Shown: positions 54,880 to 64,000 of the stretch, piece after piece
How positions within the stretch are numbered: the first letter of the stretch is position 1
Layout of the letters: each line of letters starts with the position of its first letter
Assembly (NCBI GenBank): GCA_036346355.1
Contig: CM070577.1
Location: forward strand, 13,701,666 to 13,765,665
DNA: 64,000 bases
Source: Rhipidocladum racemiflorum
Lineage: Eukaryota; Streptophyta; Magnoliopsida; Poales; Poaceae
Direction of reading: 5' to 3'
Notes under the pieces: model-generated
Seen by the model: the letters and a program-made list of their open reading frames with translations, nothing else
Told to the model about the DNA's origin: nothing
Database searches by the model: none
Program-made: the position numbers and the translations under genes

Positions 54880-57548
54880 TCATTTAAAATGTTTTGCATC
54901 TGAAGTCTTCTGAGGCAAAAGCAAAAAAACTACACTCTTGGGGAGCTGGGGATCCTCCTCGTCCTCCGCCGCCTCGGCGGCCACGTCTTCGACAATCGGG
55001 CCAACGTCCACCCACAGCGCCACGTCTTCCGCCGCCGCCTCCATTTGGGGGTTCTCCATCGCCAACTGTGCAGCAACCTGCTCGGAGGCGTCGTGACCCG
55101 CTCCTCCGCCTGCGCCCAGTCGCCTTCAACCCCTTGGACAGTGGCCGCGGGATCGAAGTTGGCATCACGGTAGCCGCAGCCAAGACGCACGTGCCGCCCG
55201 TGGCCGCATCGCAAGCTCGCGCCCCTCCTGGTCGGACCGGGCGTTAAGGGCGGCGGGCAGGCGCGTGAGGAAGTTCGCGGTTCGGCAAAGGCAGAACGCA
55301 TAATGCTGCGGTTTCTCCTCCCGCGGATCCGGCTGCTCCAGCCCCAGTGGAGCAAGGCTGGCCACTGTCCGATTGAAGGCGTGGCGCAACATCCTTATGG
55401 TGTCCGCCTCCGACTGGGCCCGATCGACCCTCTCCGCCTCCAGCTCCGTGGAGAGCCCCTCGGCGCGGCGAGCGCTTTGCTCCCGCTGCTCTCGCTCCCG
55501 CCGCAGCTGCAGCTCCAGCCCCGCCCCCCGTTCTCGCAAGTCTTCCACCTCCTTGCGGAGGCGGTTGATTTCGGCTCCCGCCTCCATCAGCCGCTCCCTG
55601 CTCGTCACCAGGCAGCGCTCGTCTTTGAGTAGAGCTCGCCAGAGCCACCAATGAGCGTCGCGTCTGCCGAAGGAACGGAGTGGGGATCCGGTAGGGACGG
55701 GCCGAAGCGGGCTGGAGTCTGAGCAGCGGCGGCAGCAGCGACCACCTGGGGATCGCCCCCCTCTGTCTGCTCGTCTTGGGGCTCGGCGACCCCAGGCGGC
55801 ACAGCTCCAGCAGTCGCGGCGCCTTGATCGTCCTCGGCTTGGGCGGCGGGGTCATCCGAAGCAGGAACCCTGGAAAAAGGGAAGAAACAATGGTAAGGCA
55901 CGGTCCGAAAGGATTTAACTTTCATATTGCATGTACGTTTTTGAATGAGTACCTAGGTGACGGCCTCGGGAATCAGGGCACGCTCGGAGTAAGGACCAGT
56001 CCCCCGCGGCAGTGCCGTCGGCAGCCGGCCCCGACCTAGGGACCCGGCCGCAACGGGGAAACGCCGCTGGAGGCGGCGGCGGAGGAAGAATCGCCGCTGC
56101 TGGTGGTGGCAGCGGAGGCGGCGGTGGCGGCCGTAGCGCTATCGTCGAAGCCGGCGGCGGCAGCCGTTGCCCCATCATCGGAGCCGGCGGAGGTGGAAAA
56201 AGAATCGGCGCCGGAGGGTCCATCGTCCCCACCCCAACAGGGGTGAGGGAGGACGAGGTCCCGCCGGCCGACGAACCCCCCGCCACCATTGAAGAGCCTG
56301 CCGCCGCAGCGGAAGAAGTTCCCACGGCCGTTGTGGAAGATCCCGCCCCGGCCGAACCCAAGAGGCGGGGTCTTTGGGCAGGCCCGCCGGCGGCATCGTC
56401 GTCGTCTGGGCGCCTGCGTCTCCCTTGGTCAACTCTCCCCAGACCCCCGGCGGGAGGAGGGTCCCGAATTGTCAGGGTCGCCTGGCGTATCACAACGGGT
56501 GTGCCCATGGCGTCCATCGATGGCATGGCGCGGATTATCGCCGCGCGCTCCCCTGGTGATAACCGGCAGAGAGGAACCGCGCCCTCCGGGAACGGCGGGA
56601 CGGGGCCGAAAAAGCCCAGCTGCGCCATCCACCTGTCAATCACATCGGTAGCCAAGTTCCCTGCGGCTGACAACACAAAAAGAAGAAGGAAGCCCCAAGA
56701 GATAGAAATGCTGTCAGGACCAGATTCGGTCAATAAAGAAGAAGTACAAGGGATGATCCAAGGTGAAGCGGGTTACCTCCGGTGATACTCCGAGTCCCGC
56801 GCCCTGGCCCATGTACTGCCAGGCCGGGCAGACGCGGCGGCGCAGGGGGCATAGTCTCCGGGAGATGAAGTCCCGGATAACCATAGGCCCTGTCAGGCCC
56901 GCCGTCCGCAACTGGTCAACACGGGCTAGCATCGCCTGGAGCTCGGGCGTCTCGCTCACTTGGGCCCCCCAGTTGGGGTTGCTGACCGCCGGACCAGGCG
57001 GAAGCTCCAGCACTTCAATGCCGCTGTCGTCCTCGACGTAAGGCCACTCTTCGCGCCAATTCCTCCAGCTGGACCGGCAATCCAGTGGAATGTAGCGCGA
57101 CACGCCCCATCAGCGAGCCGCAGTGGCAGCTCCGTGTGACAGCGGATTATGCCGCGCGCCGAAGGGTATAAAAGAAACGAAAGAGAAGGAGATTGGGTAA
57201 CACTCCTACGAACATCTCGCAGAAGTGGGCGAAGGCAGAAAGGAGGATGACGGAGTTGGGGGGAAGATGGATGTGGTGAATGGCGTAGAAGTTGAGAACG
57301 GAAATATAAAAATCAGAGACTGGCGGCAGCAGGCCGGCTAAAAGCTGCCACCCGAAGAAAATCACTTCCCCGGGCCGGCAGTGGGGCTCGACGGTCCCGG
57401 CGCGGACGCGGAGGGCGCCCGCGGTTATGTTCCGGAAAAACCTGGCGGCAACCTCCTCCTCGATGGACGAAGAGGGGAGAATCGGAGCCATCGGTACTGA
57501 GAAAATGCAGAGCAGCGTCGGGGAAGAAGAAGAAGCAAGGAGCTCCAA
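54880..57548 (-). pseudogene. Antisense gene of element D: gypsy-associated Transposase_28-like protein
   Basis: Read on the minus strand from an ATG at 57548. 57548-57147 ends GEVIFFGWQLLAGLLPPVSD, then NSVILLSAFAHFCEMFVGVL and LLLFRFFYTLRR. After a shift, 57103-56780 gives SRYIPLDCRSSWRNWREEWP and VIRDFISRRLCPLRRRVCPA. These match the plant family called putative gypsy type transposon (Transposase_28). A GT-AG intron is likely at about 56776-56667. Then come NLATDVIDRWMAQLGFFGPV, a Pro/Ala-rich stretch, a long coiled coil (55608-55300; EINRLRKEVEDLRERG and ELEAERVDRAQSEADTIRML) and an acidic tail to about 54880. Antisense extra ORFs between pol and the 3' LTR are known in Tat elements; the role is unknown. 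Shifts at about 57140 and 55610 break this copy. Confidence 0.8.
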
Positions 57549-57640
57549 AGCGGTGAGGAAAAGCAGAGCGAGGGAAGTTGGAAGGAGGAAGAACCGCTCC
57601 CCCCTCGGTCAACCTCTTATAAGGCTGCGAGGGAAGGCTC
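57549..57640 (-). promoter_or_regulatory. Putative promoter of the antisense gene
   Basis: On the minus strand, CCTTATAAGAGG (about 57611-57624) is a good TATA box, 65-75 bp upstream of the ATG at 57548. A CT-rich leader follows. It drives transcription opposite to the LTR. Confidence 0.6.
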
Positions 57641-57910
57641 GGCGGGAAAACCGAAAGGGCGTGGCGGTTCGCAAAAAGGAAGTTCAAGAGCCCCATTAAG
57701 AAGGCGCGTCCCAAGGGTCGTGCGGCAGTTACAAGGCGGGAATAACTGCACAAACCGCCTTGAGAACCGGAAGAAGGAGAAGATCTCTTGAAAGCTGCGG
57801 GGCGTGTGGGCTTCTAATGGTCCCACTCGGGAGACTGAGCGGTTCCTCGAAGGGCATTTAAAAGAGAGATGGTAGACCAAAAAGCGCTCCTGGGTGGGCC
57901 TGGGGGCTAC
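57641..57910. other. Element D sequence between antisense promoter and 3' LTR
   Basis: Contains the distal antisense promoter region and ends with a G-rich tract (GGGTGGGCCTGGGGGC, about 57892-57907) that should be the polypurine primer for element D. Confidence 0.6.
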
Positions 57911-58864
57911 TGTCGGCGTATTTTACGCCAGGGTACCCACTCCCCCGCAGTAAATACGATCGCCGGGCGAGCAGGGCGCATCCGGGCCCACCGCCACGAC
58001 GAGCAGCAGATCCCCAGGGTGGTCGCCCAGTGGGCGAGTGGCGATCGAGCCACACCACTGGCGCCCAAAGAAGGTGGTCGCCAGTGGAAAGGTGGCGGTC
58101 GAGCCACACGGCTGGCGCCAGCAAATGGTCGCCAGTGGGCGATGTGGCGGTCGAGCCACCGCTGGCGCCAGCCAGGTGGTCGTCCAGAGACACGTGGCGA
58201 TCAAGCCACGCCCCTGGGCGCCCAGCAAGGTGATCGCCAGAAGGGACGCGTGGGCATCGCCACTCCCTGGCGCCCACTTCGAGGCGGCGATCTTGGTCAA
58301 GTACATTTAATGCGAATCGTGCACATTAAATGCAAAGCGTGGAGGATACAGTATGGCGGCGCGTCTTCCCCAGGCGTGCATTAATTACGTGTGACATCCC
58401 GGCAGCACCTCACCCCCTGACGGAACGGGTGGCGTTGGCGGACGTGGGGCGGCGAAGTGCGGCAGCTGCGGCCAGGCGTTAATGGGATGTAAGAAGCGTG
58501 TGGGCGCATTAAATGCGCCCGTGGCAGTGTAATGAGTGTGCCTTATTGTGTAAGTCTCCCAGGCGCCCCCGCCGGCCCAAGTATAAAAAGGAGCCGGGGG
58601 GCATGGGAGAGTGGGTTCGATCCATGGTTAGTAGGTTTCATCCTCTCAAGCTAGAACACAAGCAATAGCAAGAAAAGCAGGACTAGGGCTATTACTCTCC
58701 GGAGGGCCCGAACCTGGGTAAAAGTTCTTGCGCCCCCCTTGTTCCCCTGAGCTTCCCGGTACTCCGGTCATCTTCTTCCTTTCCCCGGCAATTGCCCCGA
58801 AAGCCCCCCGTCTGAACCTCATAAGCACCCGATTCGGAGGTGCCTGTTGGCTAGTACGCCGACA
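57911..58864 (+). mobile_element. 3' LTR of Tat-lineage gypsy element D
   Basis: It begins TGTCGGCGTATTTTACG and ends TAGTACGCCGACA, aligned with 47613-48622. TATA box at 58582-58590. The target duplication ACTAC (58865-58869) matches 47608-47612, so the two LTRs bound one insertion. The last 300 bp look nearly identical to the 5' LTR, while the U3 repeat block differs. Confidence 0.95.
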
Positions 58865-59947
58865 ACTACTTACCCCCTTCGTTTGTTTCAATATTTGTGC
58901 AACTTGTATTAGGAGGTGACGCATGGAAGCACTGCTCGATCAGATAACTCTTTCTATATGTTAATCATAGTCAACAATGCCGAATGCACATGCCAAAACC
59001 ATGCTTTCCTCCTAAAATACTCCTTTCTCCCGTTGTAAGTTGATGAATAAGATTGTACAGTTATTGTAATTCGAGATACTACCCCATCACCAAGTCTGAA
59101 AAGGCATAATTAATTCAAGTTGGATATACATGTTTTTATGGTTAGTACTGCACATCATCAAATTCAATCAAGAATTCGCAATGTAAAACCACCAAACCTG
59201 TGCAGTACCTCTCATGTTTCACTCTCATTACCCAATTACTAAAACAGCAATGGCCAAAACTAGGTACATTGCATGAAGAAATTTAGAGAGAACTGGCATT
59301 GTAGGATCGAAGTATAAGAATATAACAATCAGAGGGGGGTGAATGATTGTGCAGAAGCTAAAACCAAATCTTTGATCTATTAAAAGTTCACCCCAAATCT
59401 GAACCAAAAAGTTACTTCGTATTCGACAAAAACAGATTGATAGATGTTCGATAAAATGCAAATTCCTAGAGATCCAACCATCGGATCGATCTGAAATTTG
59501 GATACAAGAAACTAGATTACAATACAAATCGAACCCAAAAAGAATCAGCTCGATCGGACTTACGGATCAAAAGTTATGAACCTCGAAAGCTTGCTATGAC
59601 AGAAGATGACGAGAATCAATATATTCAAAACTTCAAGATTAAACAAGATCTTCAAAAGATTAATCAACTAAACTTTGAGGAACATATCAATACCCTAGAG
59701 AGGTTTTGGATGGATCAAATCAAGATGAAACTCAGAGGACAAAAACCAATCTAGAACAAGAACAAGCATGCAAACAAGAACCAAAACAGGAACACTGTAG
59801 CAACGTGGTTGCTGTAGCACGCAAGGATCTGGAAGAATTGATCTTTATTTATTTTGTCTAAAGTACTCCCATCAAAAGAGTACAAACCCTAAAACAAAGA
59901 TCTAAGCTCTCAATGTCTGGGTTGCATAAACAGGAGGCGTCTCCCCC

Positions 59948-59955
59948 TATTTATA
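59948..59955 (-). promoter_or_regulatory. TATA box on the minus strand
   Basis: TATAAATA within CTCTGTATAAATAGGGGG, a textbook plant TATA context. The downstream minus-strand sequence begins ACGCCTCCTGTTTATGC. Confidence 0.6.
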
Positions 59956-60082
59956 CAGAGCAAACACATAGAATCCTGAATACAATTCCTACTCCTAATC
60001 CTAGAAGGAGTCCCACTCCTAATCCTAGAAGGAGTATGTATTCAACACAACTCCACTTGGCCCAACCTGGCCAAATACAGCT

Positions 60083-60170
60083 CTTGCACGCGTATGGCAA
60101 CCCAGCCATACTCACGTGACTAACAAATCTTGCACGCGTATGGCCACCATTCCATACTCACGTGACTAAC
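60083..60170. repeat. Two 42-bp direct repeats with CACGTG core
   Basis: Units 60083-60124 and 60129-60170 begin CTTGCACGCGTATGG and end CATACTCACGTGACTAAC, separated by AAAT. Each contains a G-box-like CACGTG, 130-220 bp upstream of the minus-strand TATA box. Confidence 0.85.
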
Positions 60171-60490
60171 CATTCTTCATATGCACCATTCTCTTAGCCC
60201 GAACGTCCCGCATGACATCCTTGACCACCAAGACCTCAATTCCTCCATGAACCTAGTTCCGGTCCCGTCATCGACCACGTTCGCCTTCGAGCAATACCTG
60301 CACATGAACAAACACAAAATTCTCCGAGCACAAGTCTGCGACTTGACTCAGCATTAGTCCATGCAAATACTCACACGAGCATTGCATAAGTTCAAAACAT
60401 GCATTATGAAATTTAAACAAATTTCATAACCACAGATTAATCACCAAACAATTTTCAAAATCACAAAAATCAACCTCGAGCAAAAAACTA

Positions 60491-61121
60491 TTCACGCCGG
60501 ACTAAACTCCGGTTCGGCGCACAAGGGAATTTAAAACCCTAGAAAATCCATTCACGCCGGACCAAACTTTGGTCCAACGAAACTCATAACGGACCAAAAA
60601 CCTGGTCCGACGTACACGCAAAAATTCTCGGTTCAAATCAAAGCAAACATGTTCAAAAACACGTTCACGACGGACCAAATCTTTGGTCCGGCGTACTTGC
60701 AAAAACACCGCTAAAAAATGCGTTCACGACGGACCAAGAATTTGGTCCAGCATGCATGAAAGAACTTCTGTTTTTGTGAAACTTGGTCCGGCACAAAACA
60801 TGTTCGCGACGGACTAAATAAAAATCAGTCCGGCGTAGATGCAAAAACATGAGTCCGGCGCCAAAGGAAAACGAAGTCTATTTTGATCTGGCGCTGATGT
60901 GAGTACAACATCCAAAATACCGTTCACGCCGGACTAAAAATTTGGTCCGGCGTGCATGGTCCGGCGTAAAATAGAAACATATTGTTTTTGCCCAAAGTTT
61001 GTCCGACGCAAATGTTTCCAAACCCATGTTTACGACGGGCAAAAGATTTGGTCCGGCACAAACATAAAATCGGTCTGGTGCAGATGGGAAACTTACTGTT
61101 TTCGAGAATTTGGCCCGGCCC
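60491..61121. repeat. Array of CGGACCAAA..TTTGGTCCG palindromes
   Basis: About eight full and four half units, spaced roughly 40-110 bp. Full units start near 60491, 60551, 60589, 60664, 60722, 60801, 60921 and 61029. The best is 60671-60690: 9-bp perfect arms CGGACCAAA / TTTGGTCCG around TC, preceded by TTCACGA and followed by GCGTA. Spacers are A-rich with CAAAAAC words. Translated minus-strand frames show repeating RRTK.LVRRE peptides, but the conserved unit is the palindrome, so this looks non-coding. Confidence 0.8.
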
Positions 61122-61179
61122 ATGAAAAGAAACACTGTTTCTTGTCAATTTGTCAAACACATGCACAAACACATTTTGC

Positions 61180-61797
61180 AAATTCAATTCTTAAGCCAAA
61201 TTTTCAACACATGATTTCGCAGGCATACCCATTTTTGTTCGCATACATGGCGGTAGGGGCATCGGCGGCAGGAACAAGGAGCATAGGGTCAGCGGCGGAG
61301 GGCTGCAGGGAGCGCGCGTAGCAGGCGGCGACGGCGGGTTGCAGCGAGCGTGCATGGGGCGATGTCGGCTGAGGGGCACGTTCAGGGAGATGGCGGCAGC
61401 GGAGTACAGTAGCGTGGGAGCAGGGGGCGGCGGCGCTGGAGAGCAGCAGAGCTTGCGCAGGGGGCAACGGTGGCGGAGAGCAGCGACGCGACGAGCAGGA
61501 GGGCTTCCGTGCTGTGTGCCTGTGTGCCTCAGAGGTTAGGGCTACGTCTAGGTTTTGAGTGGGACAAGTAGAGATGGCCAACGGGCGGCAACGTACGACA
61601 CAGCTCATTTAGCATGCGATTTGGTCGTTTAGGCCTGACTAATAAAAGAGTCTCATCATGGGCCGTGCCGGGCTGGCATGGTTTCACGCGGGCTGACGGG
61701 GAATCAGCGATATTTTTATCAGTGAAAATACAATCAGCAAAATTTTTATCAATGTGTGTTACGTCAATTAATTTGAATTATATAATCCTCTTTTCTA
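61180..61797. other. GC-rich sequence with no gene recognised
   Basis: 61250-61520 is rich in GGCGGC and GCAGGG words with open frames on both strands but no domain. TAGAGATGGCCAACGGG at about 61569 resembles a hAT-like start, and GGGCCGTGCCGGGC at 61659 resembles the segment at 18914-19690. Possibly a decayed hAT-like element. Confidence 0.3.
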
Positions 61798-61811
61798 GTT
61801 GTCAGTCATTG

Positions 61812-62126
61812 GTGCCAAAATGCTAATCATCTTAACATGTCAGCATTGATGGAAAGAATGCAACAACATAATTTTCCAAAATAGATGGTCTACCATAGAA
61901 GAAATCCTCCACTCAATCAAACTCGAGACTACAAATTGGATTCTCACCGGAGCAGTAGGACTTAAGAAGCTGGTAAAACAGTTAGACTCTTGAATTGAGA
62001 TACCAACAACATAACCATAAACCTTGTATCTTCCTGTAACTAATCCCGGTGCAGTCTCATGCGCCTTGTAAACTTCTCCCCTCTATCTAATATAACCACA
62101 GCCTTGCTGTTTTCAAAAAAAAAAAA
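61812..62126 (+). mobile_element. 5'-truncated LINE (L1-type) 3' end
   Basis: The segment ends CTATCTAATATAACCACAGC, TTGCTGTTTTC and then a run of 12 A. This matches the usual plant LINE 3' end (TTGTA..CTCTATCT..ATATAA..GCTGTTTTC-polyA). The flanks GTTGTCAGTCATTG (61798-61811) and GTTGTCAATCATTG (62127-62140) are a 14-bp target duplication with one mismatch. Only about 300 bp of 3' sequence was copied, with little or no coding sequence left. Confidence 0.85.
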
Positions 62127-62140
62127 GTTGTCAATCATTG

Positions 62141-62587
62141 TTTACTAAATGAGCAATTAATACTCTTTAATCCTACCACTCTATATGTCTGATGTCAAAT
62201 AAACAAAAAAAAGTAAATGTACTAAAGAACTCTTTTAGCTTACCATGATAATTATTATAGTATTTAGTTTTCAAATGCTGTTGACTCACCAAAATTATGA
62301 ACGATAATAATATAGTTTTCAAATGCTGTTGACTCACCAAAATTTAAAGGTAGATCTTGAGAAGCGATTAAACAACAAAGATATTCACGAACTAACTCAG
62401 GACTATAGTCCCATTGACGTACCATACCGTTGAGGTTGTACTGCAGTTGTGTCTGTCTCATAGCCACTCCCGCTTTTTTCTACAGCTCTCAACATGACTT
62501 TTCAAATGTCCATTTCACCTAAAGATTTCGTGATTAATTTATGCTTACTGCGACACTACGGAATGGTGTGACATTATTTAATGTGAA
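62141..62587. other. Intergenic sequence with a short tandem duplication
   Basis: A unit of about 45 bp containing AGTTTTCAAATGCTGTTGAC and TCACCAAAATT is repeated at about 62266 and 62311. No gene is recognised. Confidence 0.5.
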
Positions 62588-64000
62588 TGTTAAGGTCAAA
62601 AACTTTATGAAATATGGTATTGGAGGTTAAAACCATATGGTAGGAGGTTTAATAGCGTTTTCGGGCCGTTTCCGGGAGTTTGGGCCTTCCCGGGGAGTTT
62701 TGAGCCTAGGTGAAAGGGTCGTGGGCTTTGGTGGGATGGAGTTTGAGTCCATTTAGGACTAGGAAACCAAGTTGGGGCTGGTAAAAGGGGCTCCCCTGCC
62801 CCTTGTGCGCCCACCCCTCCTCTTGTGCACCCCCTCCTCTCCCTCCATGCCCTAGCCGCCCCCCACCTTCCCCTCCCCTCTTGTGCGCCTCCTCTCCCTT
62901 GCCCCCATTGCTCCCCACCTCTCCACCACCTCTCCTCCCCCTTGCTGCCCTAGGGTGGCCTCCCCACCCCCTGCACCTCGAGGATCCATCCATTGGAGCG
63001 AGGAGCGAGGAGTGAGGAGCGAACCGGGAGGAGATCCATTCAGTTTTCGTGCGTTGGGCAAAGGTATGGCCATGGGAATCATTGGGGTTGGGCTAGGTAA
63101 TGTTCTAAGGGTTTTTATCAAGTTTTTAGATCAATTGGTGGTGCTAGAATTGAGTAGATTGGATTAGATCTAGAAGTTGCCACGTCCTCTGTTTCGGGCA
63201 GCATGAGCAGTCGACCTAGGGTTCGGTTTTTCGCAAATTTAGAGTCCAAATTTGGTCGTACGAATGTTGAAGAAGTTGTATATAATTTCATTATCTTTCC
63301 GTGGATATAAAGAACGTTAAATTCCGCCCAGCCGTTTGAAAGTTATGGCTGTTTTACCGAGCGTGTTAAAATCTGTGACGTGATTAGAACAGATCACGGT
63401 ATTTTTGTAGATTAAACAACTTTAGAGTCCGAATCAGTCTTTGCCTATACCTAGAAAAACTTGGGAAATTTCCTAATCTATGCGAGGATGTACTCGTTTA
63501 ATTGATTCAGAGTCCTAGAACCCGAGTTATGCCTTTTGGGACAGAACCGCTGTTTTCGGGTTTTGCGAGTAGTTGGCAATGTCGGGGTAGATGAGGGTTT
63601 GCGTACTGTTTTGTGGGCTTGATTGTGAGTGTGTGGTCCCTATGTGCAGGTGGTGTGACCCCGGGAGGGCCTACTACTTCTCGCCAATCCGTCGCCCGTG
63701 GTTGAGGCAAGTGTATTGTAATGGTAGCGATTTGTAGGCTGCTAGTTGAGACTAGATGAGATTGATTATATGTGATGATCACTTGCCATGCTTTAATGAT
63801 TGCCAATGATATGATGAGTATGTTTATCATGTTATGATGCCATGTGTTAATATACAAGTTAATTATGATGTTGGCATATTTGCATACATGGCATGATTAC
63901 ATGGCCTGGGCGGTGAGAAAGTCATAACTAGTCCGGGAAGGTCGGTGAGAAAGTTATGACTAATCCGGAGAGCCAATGAGTAAGTCCTACATCGTGATTC
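62588..64000 (+). mobile_element. LTR-like sequence, cut by the window edge
   Basis: It starts around TGTTAAGGTCAAAAAC, moves into a C-rich leader-like zone (62800-63000), then AT-richer sequence with GAAAGTTATGGCTG (63337-63350) and near the edge a duplicated phrase (CGGTGAGAAAGTCATAACTA / CGGTGAGAAAGTTATGACTA, about 63911 and 63947). Long gypsy LTRs in this window have the same general order, but no partner, polypurine tract or coding part is visible. The family and the exact start are uncertain. Confidence 0.35.

Larger units (their letters stand above)
58870..60480 (-). mobile_element. Promoter-like, possibly LTR, region on the minus strand
   Basis: No protein is recognised. On the minus strand a strong TATA box (59948-59955) is followed by leader-like sequence, with tandem duplications upstream (60000-60035 and 60083-60170) and farther upstream the palindrome array at 60491-61121. 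This layout (repeats, TATA, leader) resembles the U3-R part of an LTR. A phrase CGATCGGACTTACGG then ATCAAAAGTTATGAACC (59550-59580) resembles blocks in the CACTA element and LTR A. No partner LTR, target duplication or pol sequence was found, so the class is unproven. Confidence 0.35.

Noticed and set aside
56012..56785. Plus-strand glycine-rich protein of 257 residues
   Set aside because: It is the complement of the Pro/Ala-rich section of the antisense gene, whose minus-strand frame has a recognisable family match in its neighbours.
60491..61121. CRISPR array
   Set aside because: Spacing is irregular, units are diverged palindromes, the context is a plant genome, and there are no cas genes.
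60502..61187. Minus-strand protein with repeating RRTK.LVRRE peptides
   Set aside because: Short broken frames; the repeating peptide is a by-product of the palindromic DNA unit.

Overview
The window looks like repeat-rich, gene-poor nuclear DNA of a grass (Poaceae). Long Ty3/gypsy chromoviruses, a Tat-lineage gypsy element with an antisense gene, Ty1/copia elements, CACTA, hAT-like and Helitron-like elements and a LINE tail are nested in one another. The only convincing remnant of a host gene is the 5' half of a TGA-class bZIP transcription factor gene on the minus strand. The species cannot be fixed from the sequence. All calls come from reading the sequence; no database search was run.

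Layout. 1-672: 3' end of a gypsy chromovirus (family A) followed by its 3.5-kb LTR (673-4180). This element lies in a copia element (4181-5029, 8488-11910) that also carries a solo family A LTR (5030-8487, target duplication AGGCC). The copia 3' LTR ends at 11910, 15 nt inside an exon of the TGA-like gene (exons between 11911 and 13705). 13.9-18.9 kb: small DNA elements, namely a triple foldback array, two hAT-like elements, a Helitron-like element with a tRNA-like core and a TIR element. 19.7-25.06 kb, minus strand: a copia pol fused to a gypsy gag-protease fragment.

26.0-46.1 kb is a nest. A family C LTR (26003-46143) is split by a solo family A LTR (27016-44637, target duplication GCTAG on both outer edges). 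That LTR is split in turn by a tandem chromovirus of family B: partial internal, LTR, internal, LTR. A deletion removed about 1.9 kb of the A LTR together with the front of the B array. A CACTA element (46149-47537) follows. 47.6-58.9 kb is a complete but decayed Tat-lineage gypsy element (family D) with paired LTRs, target duplication ACTAC, gag, protease, RT, two RNase H domains and integrase, plus an antisense gene with its own TATA box between pol and the 3' LTR. 58.9-64 kb holds a minus-strand promoter-like region with an array of short palindromes upstream, a 5'-truncated LINE with matching target duplications, and the start of another LTR-like sequence at the right edge.

No complete intact coding gene was found. 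Most reading frames in the elements are broken by stops and one- or two-base shifts. The most unusual signal is a set of short palindromes placed in the same order in the LTRs of families A, B and C. Their arms differ between families but stay self-complementary, which suggests a selected nucleic-acid structure.
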